Shown here: positions 48,060 through 59,083 of the stretch, in pieces
Layout: each line of letters starts with the position of its first letter
Position numbering within the stretch: position 1 is the stretch's first letter
Assembly (NCBI GenBank): GCA_020205615.1
Contig: CM035166.1
Coordinates: forward strand, 80,157,135 to 80,221,134
DNA: 64,000 nucleotides
Direction of reading: 5' to 3'
Source of the DNA: Panax quinquefolius
Lineage: Eukaryota; Streptophyta; Magnoliopsida; Apiales; Araliaceae
The notes under the pieces: generated by a model
Told to the model about the DNA's origin: nothing
Seen by the model: only the letters and a program-made list of their open reading frames with translations
Databases searched by the model: none
Translations under genes and position numbers: made by a program

Positions 48060-49727
48060 TTAATGAACATGCGAATCATGTTTGCATAATATATAATGTA
48101 TAGTATAAGCATGCACATATAGAATACTATATTCTACCCGGATTGATTATGGACTTTTATTCTAGTTTGGTTCACTAGAGCCACCAGTGAACCAAAAGGT
48201 CAAACCCCCTAGGGGTGCAAGAAATAATATTTAAATATAACTATTACATTTAAACCCTGGCTCCATTACAAACGGGTCTTCAAGCGCTCTTGCTCCTTGA
48301 TCTCCAATTTTTCAAAATTAATTCTAAATATTCCTATTACAAAACTATCTAAAATAAATAGAAACCTTGATCGCTGATCGAGGGAAGTACATAGGAGAGA
48401 GATAGAATTTACATTAAGAAAAATTAGAGAAGACGAGATCTGTGAGACCCCATTTAATAAAACCCATACATTCATGCATCCAACTAAAATAAAATCCAAT
48501 CGCATTGGTCAATAGTCCATAATCAATCCCATTTATTATCATACACATCATCATATGCATCAATAAATAACATTCATCTTATGAATAATAAACATTTAAT
48601 ATATATATATTGATATCATTTAATGGGCAAAATTTAGTTAGTATAAAATCTAATTTTGAATTAAAATAAACTCCTTTATTTTAATCCAAATTTAAATCAA
48701 AATAAAACTATTTTATTTTAATTTATCCTATTTTGAATAAAATAAACTATTTTATTTTAATCAAAATCTTTAATCAAAATAAACTCTTTTATTTTAATTA
48801 ATTATGGAATCCAATTCCATGTAAAAAAAACTTTATTAAAGGAAACACGGATTTTCTTTTTTCATTTCACAAATAAACTCCTTTATTTTGAATAATATGA
48901 AATCTTATTTCATATTTAAATAAACTCCTTTATTTAAGGAAAGACTGATTCTTTTTCCTATTCACAAATAAACTCTTTTATTTTGAATAATATGAAATCT
49001 TATTTCATATCTAAATAAACTCCTTTATTTAAGGAAAAATAGAATCCAATTTCAACTCCAATTAGTTATTATGGAATCCAATTCCAACTCTAATTAGTTA
49101 GCATGAAATTTAATTTTAAGATTAAAATAAAGTTTTTTATTTTAAAATTAAAATAAACATTTTATTTTAATTATAAAATAATTAAGAATATTATATATAT
49201 ATATATATTACCGTTAATATATATAAATACATAATAACCGTTAATTATATATATATATATATATAACTAAAATATATATCATATATATATATAATATTCG
49301 GAGTTCCTTGATTTCCGTGCACCATCCTTTTGTATCATAGTTAACAGGAGATACTTGGGCTTAAAAAGAATCCTGCTTAATATATTTATAATGTTGCAAT
49401 AATAACCGGATAAAAGGAAGAAGAAGGATTCACGTGCTTCCCTTATCTTGATTATCGAATCAGCAGTATTCCCTGATCTGCCTTTTTTTTTTTTTTAATT
49501 CGCATGACCCTTGAGCTTCATTTACCATATATATATATTATAATAATAACCATACGGTAAATGGAATTAGTCAGGAGTCCTTGAATCTTCATGTTAATTA
49601 AGCGAAATCAAGTATTTCGCGATTTTTTTTTATTTTATATAACAAAATTATGCCCAATTAAATTGTTCTAAACACATATCAATATACATATCAAATCTGA
49701 ACAATTAATAATTCGCATAAAGGTTTG
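47351..49727 (-). other. Untranslated leader of copia B with repeated motifs
   Basis: No gene. CCTTGTGGTGACACAACAAA occurs three times (about 47529, 47726 and 47815). Self-complementary AATAAACTCCTTTATTT units recur from about 48660 to 49150. A (CA)n(TA)n microsatellite lies at 47984-48052. Confidence 0.6.
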
Positions 49728-49739
49728 GCTCTGATACCA
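49728..49739 (-). other. Primer binding site of copia B (tRNA-Met)
   Basis: Minus strand TGGTATCAGAGC, an exact match to the standard plant initiator-Met site, one base from the LTR. Confidence 0.9.
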
Positions 49740-49740
49740 C

Positions 49741-51619
49741 TGTTAGGTTTGTAATATTCATGAACGCAATCAAATTGCAAAAATAAGCGGAAACGTGTAA
49801 AATCAGAGTTTAAAAAATTTACAAACCATATACCCGGATCACCTTTTATGCACAATTATTAATTAAACGAAAAGATAAAGAATAAAATCATACCCTTGAA
49901 GATCGAGCTTCCTCAGGTACAAGTTCACCTCCAAATCCTTTCGCGTTCAACTTGAATCCACCGGGTTTGTTCCTTCCTTTGATAAACGTTAGCCACCCAA
50001 GTGTTTGGCCTCTAGAGGTGATCCACTAAGAAAGAAAAAGGTTTCAAGAAGATGGGTGGTTGGCTAAACCCTAATTTTTCTATCTCTATAGAAAATAGCG
50101 TACTCTCCAACTATTGGAAATATTACGTATGTTGAAAAAGTCAACCACCCCCACCACCCATAATAAGACTCCTCTTATTTATAGATGTGGGCAACCCACC
50201 TTAACAATTAAGGAATTGGGATTTATTTAATTAATTAAATTCTTTTAATTAATTAAGCTCCCTTATTTTATTAGGGATAATTAATTAAACTCTTTTAATT
50301 AATTTAACCTCCTAATCCTATTAGGAATAAATGAGAGTACTTATATTAAATTAATTCCTAAACTCTTTTAGAAATTAAAATAATAATAATTGTAATAATA
50401 TTAATAAGACTCCTCTTATTAATTTATATTTAATATTTCTAAAATATTAAATAATAAATATTAAGCTATTTAATTTATTCAATCACCATAGATTAAATTA
50501 AATATACTTAACATATTATTACGATTATGCCATTAACTTCTTAAATAATTATTCTTCCTTTTATGGTGTGACCCTTTAGGTTCTCCATATTAAACCTATT
50601 GTGAATAAATCAATTAGAACAATTCTAATCTTATTTAAATAAATAAATTAAACGATTAATCTATTTAAATAAATAATATTTATTCTACAATAGGATAAGC
50701 CTCCCTAGCGATCAACGACTTTCCGGATAATATAGATTTCAACATTAATCATAAAAGAACCTTTGAGTAAATAGTTATCGTGCAATTCAATCATTCCACC
50801 ATACAATGTCCCAATTAAATATAAGACATGGAATTCATCACAAGTCTTATTTTATTTAATTATATGTATTTCGATCCTTAAATGCACAACTCCAAATAAT
50901 GCAAATTAGAAACTCCTTTCTAATTTCATTCTCGCCAACCAAGGACTCTTTGGGTTGTCATTTATCGAATCACATAGGACATTTCTCTTCTTTTAATAAA
51001 GTGGTAGATTCTTTATTGATCATACATTATCTCCATGTACAACTTATTATACCCAAGCATACCCTTTGATATACCCTAAGGGTCTTAAGGAATAAGTCAA
51101 AGTATAACTCATCATACACAAGATACTATGATGATCTCAAGTCCAAGGATCACTAGACTTACTATCACTACAGAATTCCTATTGACAGCAAGTAAAACTC
51201 CATTAGGTATTCCTTAGCGAGCCACGTTCGATGAACTTATTCTTTAATAAGCATCTACATACTTGCTTTAGTGTCTCCACACAAATGATCATGAGATCAA
51301 TCATCCTCATCCAATGAAAGCAAGCAACATATGTACCAATCTATCCTGGATTCACTAATCCCCAATTTAGTAATCCAATGATTGGGAACTATTTTAGTTT
51401 TAAGCTTTCTAAGAATTTAGATCTCATTAGAATGATCATCATCATTATTCTAAAAGCATTGCTTAAAACTATGGGTTTATCACATATTATAAAACAGCAT
51501 CATGTAGATAATTAAAAGCCTTTAATAAATTAATACTTTTTATTAATAAATGAATAAGATTGTTACAAAATATATGCTTTATCATCAAACATGATTGGCT
51601 TGTGTGCATACTACTTTCA
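49741..51619 (-). repeat. 5' LTR of copia B
   Basis: 1879 bp, near-identical to 42472-44346. Confidence 0.9.
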
Positions 51620-51624
51620 TGGGC

Positions 51625-52325
51625 TTGTGCACATGAGGACGACTAAGGAATTGGTCTAGACCAAGCTTGGTTCTTGGACTTTCGGTCAGAAAACCTTAGT
51701 CCGTGGTGGGTAATGCGATCGCACTTCTTGTGCAGGAGGTGGGTGCCGATCCGATGGATTATGCCTCATGGTGCACCTGTGTAGCCCACCTGCTTTTTGC
51801 TAAATCCCTAATTTTTATTTCTTTTTATACCAAGCCTAATTGTCTAATTAATACCCTAGCCGTTTTCTAATTTTTTTCATTGGCGTTATTTTCCCAACGT
51901 TCATTGACGAAACGCTAACCTTATTTATGTCCAACGTTCTTTTTATCGTTGATTCTAAAACGTTCTGTTTCTTCTCCTTATAAAAACCGAATTTGTTCTT
52001 CACAGAAAATACACTGCGAATACTTCTTCTTGCTATATATATACTCTGTTCTGTTCTTCCTTCTAGAAATACTCTGTTATTTTGGGCAATCCACATAGAC
52101 AAGTTCAAAGTCTCTTTCTGTGAGTACACATGATCGAAGGCTTCACCGTTGAATCTTGGAGGGTGATCGCCGGCAACCCATTTGTACCTGTAATTATCAT
52201 CACCGGGGGCGAAATCACTTTTTAGGACAGTAGCTTTGCTACGCCTCGGTTTTCTTCATATTCCAGCTAAGTTGTTCCAATTTATTCTATTATTCGTCTT
52301 GTTAATTCTGCTAATATTCCAACAA
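51625..52325 (+). repeat. 5' LTR of copia A, second part
   Basis: Continues the LTR from 42471. 51625-51840 matches the 3' LTR at 56962-57180. It contains TATAAAA at 51979-51985. The right border near CCAACA (52324) is approximate, since the 3' LTR is cut before this point and no standard primer site is visible. Confidence 0.65.
51979..51985 (+). promoter_or_regulatory. TATA box of copia A LTR
   Basis: TATAAAA followed by ACCGAATTTG, in the middle of the LTR. Confidence 0.55.
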
Positions 52326-52357
52326 TCTAAAAAGTGATTTAGCAGTTTATTAATAAG

Positions 52358-55300
52358 ATGAAAACTGCCTTAGACCTTTCAAAAATTGAACGCTTTGATG
52401 GCTCTAATTTTAGGAGATGGTCTGAAGATATTCTGTTTTATTTGGAAACCATGAATTTGGAATATGTGTTATATATGGATGCTCATGTTACTTCTGTTAG
52501 TAATGTTACTCCTGTTGCTATTGAAATAGTTGAAAAACGGATGTTGATAAGTCTGCAAAAGGGGATTATGTTAAGGATAATCGTACGTGTCGTAGATACT
52601 TGTTGCACTACTTGTCTAATCCATTGTTTGATATTTATTATCCTTATGAAAGTGCTAAGAAAATTTTGGAAGCGTTAAAATCTAAATATGCCGTAGAAAA
52701 CTCTGGACTTAAGATATATGTTGCGGGGAAATTTTTAGATTTTAAGATGCAGGATGGAAAATCAGTTATAGATCAAGTTCATACATACCAAACAATTGTG
52801 GGGGAAGTCATTGGGGAAGGAATGAAAATATGTGAGACATTTCAAGTTACTGTACTTATCGAAAAATTACCACCCTCGTGGAAAGATTATAAAATGAACC
52901 TCAAACATGAAACTAAAGATTTCACTATGCAGGAATTAGTGGCACACATCCATATTGAAGAACAAAACAGGGCTAAAGAAAGGGGAGACGTAGTTACAAG
53001 TCATACTGTCAAAGCTAATCTCATAGAACAAAAACCACAGTGGAAGAGCCAAAATTATCAGTTCAAAAACTACAAAGGGAAAAATTCTAAATCAATGGGA
53101 AGAAAGGATAATAGGTTCAACAATTCCAATCAAATTCAGAAACCTTTCACTAAAGGTCCTTGCTTCGTATGTGGCAAACCTGGCCATATTGCTATGAAGT
53201 GTAATTTTCGCAAGTGGCAAGATAACAAAAATAACTCTCAGCCTAAGCCCCAAGCGAACTTGATTGAATTCAATGATGTTATTGTTGCTGTTGTCTCAGA
53301 AGTAAACCTTGTTGACAACTTCACAGAATGGGTAGTAGATACTGGGGCCACTAGACACATTTGCGCGAGTAGAAACGTAATTCTCAACTACGAAAATGTG
53401 ACTAATGGAGAAAAGGTTTTTATGGGGGATTCTTGAGCCACCAACGTTGCGGGAAAAGGGAAAGTCTTACTAAAATTAACTTATGGAAAAACAATTGCCC
53501 TACAAAATGTACTTCATGTGCCCGATATTCGTAGAAATCTTGTGTCTGGGTCTTTGTTGAACAAAGCTGGAATTAAGCTTGTGTTTGAGTCTGATAAACT
53601 TGTACTTACTCGTAATGGAGAATTTGTTGGGAAAGATTTTTGTAATGGGGGTTTGTTTGTACTTGATGCTTCTGTTGAATTAAATAATAAGAATGCTTCT
53701 TTTGCTTATATTGTTGAATCTTTGGATATGTGGCATGCTAGATTAGGACATGTGAATGTAGCTTCTATTAAAAAATTGAAACAACTTGAACTTATACCTA
53801 ATCTTACAAATATCGAGTTTAACAAATATGAAATTTGTGTAGAAGCAAAACATGCTAAGAAACCTTTTAAAAGTGTTGAAAGACAAACTGAGCTACTTGA
53901 GTTAATTCACAGTGACCTTGCTGATTTTAAAAATACTATGAGTAGAGGTGGTAAGAAATATTATATTTCTTTTGTAGATGATATGTCTAGATAAACTCGA
54001 ATTTACCTTCTTTCCTCTAAAGATGAAGCAAAAGAAATGTTTATTAAATATAAAGCGAAAGTTGAAAATCAGTTAGAAAGAAAAATTAAAAGACTTAGAT
54101 ATGATCGTGGAGGTGAATATGATTCGGGAAGTCTTAAAAACTTTTGTGAACTAAATGGAATAATACATGAAACTTCTCCTCCTTATTCTCCTCAATCTAA
54201 TGGAGTCGCAGAAAGGAAAAATAGAACACTTAAAGATATGATGAATGCTATGTTAATTAGTTATGGTCTACCTTCTAATATGTGGGGAGAAGCTTGCCTT
54301 TTTGCAAATCATATTTTAAATAGAGTTCCACATAAAAAGATAGACTCAAAAACATATCATTTATGGAAGAAACATGCATCTAATTTGGTGTATCTTAAAG
54401 TATGGGGGTGTATAGCTAAAGTAGCTATACCGGAATTTAAAAGGAATAAGATCGGACCTAAAACAATGGATTGCATTTTTATTGGATATGCTTCTAATAG
54501 TGCTGCTTATAGATTTTTGGTAATTAAAGATGCAACTAATAATTATCAAAATAATTCAATTTTGGAAACAAAAGATGCAGAATTCTTTGAAAATATATTT
54601 CCAATGAATATAAGAGATGAGGGCAATCCCTCTTCTAGTGAACCTCTTAAAGGGAAAGATAAAGAACATGTACCCGCATCTACTAGAAGTAAAAGACAAC
54701 GTTTTAAGAAAACTTTTGGTCCATATTTTATAACTGCTTTTATAACTAAAGATGTTCCTAAAACTTATGAAGAAGCAATGAAATCAATTGATGCTATTAA
54801 TAGTGAATTAGAGTCTATTATGTCTAACCATACATGGGAACTAGTTAATTTGCCTAGAAGGATGTAAACCTATTGGATGTAAATGGGTGTTGAAAAAGAA
54901 GTTAAAAGCTGATGGGTCTATTGATAAATTTAAGGCAAGACTTGCAGCAAAAGAGTTTACTCAAAAGGAAGGTTTTGATTATTTTGATACTTACTCACCA
55001 GTAACTAAATTAGAAACTATAAGAATTTTAATTGCTTTGGCTTCTATTCATAAATTGATAATCCACCAAATGAAAGTTAAAACTGCTTTTTTGAATGGAG
55101 AGTTAAATGAAGAAATATATGTGTCAACCTGAAGGATTTGTTATTCCAGGTGAAGAACAAAAAGTGTGTAGACTTGTAAAATCTTTGTATGGTTTGAAAC
55201 AAGCGCCAAAACAATGGAATGACAAATTTAATAAAACTCTCTTGTCTAATAATTTTGTGACAAATGAATCTGATAGTTGTGTTTATAGTAGATTCAATGG

Positions 55301-56237
55301 AAATTGTGGTGTGATTATTTGTTTATATGTGGTTGACTTGATAATATTTGGTACTGATGAGAAAATTGTGAAAACTACTAAAGACTTTTTATCTTCTAAA
55401 TCTGACGTGAAAGATTTAGGAGAAGCAGATTTGATTCTTGGAATGAAAATAAATAAACATGCAAATGGTTTAGTTTTATCACAGTCTCATTATGTGGAAA
55501 ATATTCTTAAGAAATTTTATTTCTTTAATGAAGAGCCATTAAGAACCCCTTATGACTCAAGTGTGCATTTTAAGAAAAATAAAAGGAATGGTATTGCACA
55601 AATTGAATATGCTAGAATCATTGGTAGTGTGATGTATTTAATGAACTGTACTCGGCCTGATATAGCACGTGTCATTAGTAGACTTAGCAGATATACACAT
55701 AATCCTTCACAAGATCATTGGAATGCATTGTCACGACTAATGAGGTATTTAAAAGGAACAGTTAATGTAGGTGTACATTTTACTGGTCATCCTAATGTTT
55801 TAGAAGGATATTGTGATGCTAATTGGGTATCTGATAATGATAAAACGAACTCCACTAGTGGTTATGTGTTTACTTTAGGTGGAGGAGCTGTTTCTTGAAA
55901 ATCTGCTAAACAAACTTGTACTGCTAGATCTACTATGGAATTGGCAGGTACAGAAGTAGAGTGGATAAGGAATTTATTGGCTGATATACCATTGTGGTAT
56001 AAGCCAATTCCTTCTATTTCTTTGCATTGTGATTCTCAAGCAGCTATTGGCAGGGCAATGAACCATGTTTATAATGGAAAACAAAGACATATTCGCTTGA
56101 GGCATAATATTGTACGAGCACTGATCAGTAACGGGGTTATTTCCATAAAATTTTTGAGGTCTAAAAAGAACCTAGCGGATCTGCTTACTAAGGGATTGAG
56201 TAAAAAGGTGGTCCAAGAAGCATCCAGAGGGATGTGA
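52358..56237 (+). pseudogene. gag-pol of copia A, broken
   Basis: Single copia polyprotein order: gag from MKTALDLSKIERFDGSNFRR, zinc knuckle CFVCGKPGHIAMKC (53162), protease WVVDTGATRHIC (53329), pre-integrase MWHARLGHVNV (53728), integrase (HSDLADF, FVDDMS, YSPQSNGVAERKNR), reverse transcriptase from about 54870, and RNase H (YCDANWVSDND, LHCDSQAAIG). Damage: frameshifts near 52560, 54865 and 55125; stops at about 53434, 53992 and 55896. Catalytic changes: the RT box expected as YVDD reads YVVD (about 55326), and MKVKTAFLNG lacks the first catalytic Asp. Inactive, though most of its length is preserved. Confidence 0.9.
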
Positions 56238-56239
56238 CT

Positions 56240-56833
56240 ATTGCCAATATTTTGAGTAAATAATATGTGATGGAAACTCAACCCATGTGATTGGAGATCC
56301 CATGAATTGGGCTCAATGGGTAACAACAAGTCATGTTATTATTTAATTAAAGTACTACAATTAATTATTTATAATTCTCCCTATGTGTATGTGGTGTTTA
56401 CTGACAAATTGTGATAGGATGAATCATTTAGATTCTTAATGAAACTCATATCCTTAAAGGGTGGTGTATGTCAGTATACACTTGATGGGTTCACCTATAT
56501 AAAGGTGAAAGTGTAGGCCGCTTCCTATGAGAGTCTTTGGCAAACTCTCTAAGCCTTTATGAAAATCTGGGATATGGCGCATGGCCTAGAACGCGCCCAA
56601 CCGCGGATTTGTGTGGATTCAAAATTTTTAGATATGTGTGCAAGTTCAATTGATTGTATCATAGATAATGAGTTCAAAAATATAATTCAGCTATAATCTA
56701 CAAATCATGAGCTTGTTCCACTAAGTGTTGATTCAAACCCACAAGGTATCGACGTTATGTATCTAAAATCCATTGCCCTTCTCACTTCTTTTTAATTTTT
56801 CTCTCTTTGATAATTTTGGGTCATGTGGAGGAT
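56240..56833 (+). other. 3' untranslated region of copia A
   Basis: No gene. It ends in the purine-rich GTGGAGGAT just before the 3' LTR. Confidence 0.6.
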
Positions 56834-57183
56834 TGTTGGTTATGCTCCAAAATTTATGATTTTGACATAGTCCCATATCATCTATTTTGAAAACTTTCCT
56901 TGTGTATATTAGTACATGTTGGCTTGGGTTTAGTAACATGGTTGAGGAAATAGGGATGGGTTCGCGCACATGAGGATGACTAAGGAATTGGTCTTGGCCA
57001 AGCTTGGTTCTTGGACTTTTGGTCATAAAACCTTAGTGCGTGTGTGTGCACGATATGCCCGCGCATGGGGGGTGCCGATCCGATGTATTATGCCTCGCGG
57101 GGTGCACCCAGGTAGCCCACTATTTCGCTAAATCCCTAATTTTTATTTCTTTTTATACCAAGCCTAATTGTCTAATTAATACC
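56834..57183 (+). repeat. 3' LTR of copia A, truncated by CACTA insertion
   Basis: Begins TGTTGGTTATGCTCCAAAAT and ends abruptly at AATTAATACC, where the 5' copy continues with CTAGCCGTTTTC. Confidence 0.88.
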
Positions 57184-57203
57184 CAGTACAAGAAAAATGC
57201 CTA

Positions 57204-57483
57204 TCAGCGACCAATACTATCACGTGATATATATGCGATCGATAATAGTAATAGAGGCCGTATTATGAATCGGCCATTTAATCTAGTTGCTATTTAATAT
57301 CAGCGACCGCATGCGGTCGCTGAGTGGTCGCTAGCACAAATTCGCCTCGTAAAAATTGGCATGAAATGTTGGCGCCAAAGTTTTGTGCGACCACTTAATA
57401 TCAGCGACCGCATGTGGTCGCTGATAAGTCCATGTCATTAAAAATCAGCGACCGTATGCGGTCGCTGATGGCAGTCGCTGATC
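57204..57483 (+). promoter_or_regulatory. Subterminal palindromic repeats of the CACTA element
   Basis: A perfect 24-bp palindrome with half-site TCAGCGACCGCA lies at 57300-57323, with near-perfect copies at 57401-57424 and 57445-57468 and half-sites at 57204 and 57471. Such repeats are the binding sites of TNPA-type proteins in En/Spm. Confidence 0.8.
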
Positions 57484-58058
57484 AAACTTTATGTTAGAAG
57501 TTTCAGTCATTCGCTCGACACAGCAGAGGCAAGAAAAAACGAGGGAACTCAAAGAGAAGAGGGAGAAAGGGGGAGAAGAGAAGAAGGAGAAGAGACTCCG
57601 GCCGCCATCGGTCCGCCGCCACTGGTCCGAAATAGAGAGAAGAGGGAGAAAGAGGGGAGAAGAGAAGAAGAGAAGAAGGAGGTCGTCCGCTGCCGCCACT
57701 TGCCACCATTCAATGGCTTGTGAACTCAACTGAGAATCAGGCAGGGTTTTTAATTTCAAGCTTGCATTTTGATTTTCGTGTTTTCAGTTATTGATACTCG
57801 ACTGACTATAATTTTTAGGAGGATGTCAATCATTTATTAAATTTGTTAATAGTTCTATTATAATGTTTTTCAGTTCTATAATTTGTTAATAGGATTGAAT
57901 AAATTGTTGTATGAGGGTTTGGAATAGGATTGAATTGTTCTATAATGAATTGTTCTATAATTTTTTAATAGGATTAAATGAATTTAAATTTTCATTTCGA
58001 TGTGGAATTTCTTTTGGAAAATAATTTGAATTTGTGGAGCTATGCCACCAAATAAAAT

Positions 58059-58096
<38 letters not shown>

Positions 58097-59083
58097 TAAC
58101 TAGTTCAAGTTTGTCAAGTCAAAGTTTGACTCAATTCGGTGAAGAAGATAGTAAATTTCATTGATTGCAAATTAGCTATATGTAGGAGGTGACCCATTGT
58201 GCAAAACATGGGAGGGCCAGAAAGATCAAATGTATACATAAATTATTGATTATGTACCCATCCTTGTGCTAGTTGTTATTCTGGTTGATGCATGCAATTG
58301 TTGTACATAGTATTTTGGATTGGTTTAATTGATGTTGAGAGATTTTTTTCCAATGTATCTACTAATTGGGGTGGATGTCATTTAATTTGCAACAAAAATA
58401 AAGCCCATTTCCATCCTATCCCTTTTTATTGCCATTAGAATTTTGAGGCCTCTTTGATGAATTGATCACCAGACTGGGCTAGGACCAACTATAGACAAGA
58501 GTATACAAAGTTACTCTCGTGTCCTCCCACTTTGCTTGGTTCATATGAAACTATTAAACTAAGTGTTCCACTAGAGCTTATTAAGGGGCTGTTGGAGCTG
58601 ATGGGTTGGGCTTGGCTCTTGGTTTGTGTCTTGGGTGCCTAGAAATGACCATATATACATGTCGTCGTGCATGTGGCTAGTCCATATTATAGGGGAGACT
58701 CTGGTGAAATTATTTTGTTGGTCGGGTAGTTGTGAACATTTATAATATTAACAAGCTCAAGTAATATGCTTACTAGCTAGTATGCTTAAGTCATATGCTT
58801 ATAAGTATGACTTAAATGTTAATCATATGCTTACAAGTATGCTCAAGTCATATGGTTACAAGTATATATGCTCAAGTCATATGCTTACAAGTATGCTTAA
58901 ATGTTAATCATATGCTTACAAGTATGCTTAAATGTTAATCATATGCTTACAAGTATGCTCAAGTCATATGGTTACAACTATGCTCAAGTCATATGCTTAC
59001 AATCATGATATACATTAATAAGCTTATGTTGTCCTGTAGTAGGTAATCGTGTGGTATCATGGACCTCTATTCGCATCAGTAGT
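57484..59083 (+). other. CACTA 5' non-coding region
   Basis: A GA-rich strand (57530-57690) gives a low-complexity open frame that I do not regard as a gene. A (TA)n tract lies at 58061-58094. A tandem repeat of CATATGCTTACAAGTATGCT units fills about 58765-59005. Confidence 0.6.
58765..59005 (+). repeat. Tandem repeat of CATATGCTTACAAGTATGCT units
   Basis: About eight units in two versions, one with CAAGT and one with TAAATGTTAAT as linker. It lies just upstream of the transposase gene. Confidence 0.85.

Larger units (their letters stand above)
42472..51619 (-). mobile_element. Ty1/copia element B, minus strand, nested in 5' LTR of copia A
   Basis: Two LTRs of about 1.88 kb (42472-44346 and 49741-51619) begin TGTTAGGTTTGTAATATTC in window orientation. 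A perfect TGGGC duplication flanks the element (42467-42471 and 51620-51624). The primer site (tRNA-Met, minus strand) is next to the right LTR and the polypurine tract next to the left LTR, so the element reads right to left. By eye about nine differences in the first 430 aligned LTR positions. Confidence 0.92.
42344..57183 (+). mobile_element. Ty1/copia element A, interrupted in both LTRs
   Basis: The 5' LTR begins TGTTGGTTATGCTCCAAAAT at 42344, is broken at 42471 by copia B and resumes at 51625. The internal gag-pol runs 52358-56237. The polypurine-like GTGGAGGAT precedes the 3' LTR, which starts with the same bases at 56834 and is broken at about 57183 by the CACTA element. The remaining 3' LTR and outer duplication lie beyond the window. 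Confidence 0.88.

Noticed and set aside
57491..57733. 80-residue Lys/Glu/Arg-rich open frame on the plus strand and Ser/Leu/Phe-rich frame on the minus strand
   Set aside because: Low-complexity GA-rich DNA open in several frames. No conserved domain, and it lies in the CACTA non-coding leader.
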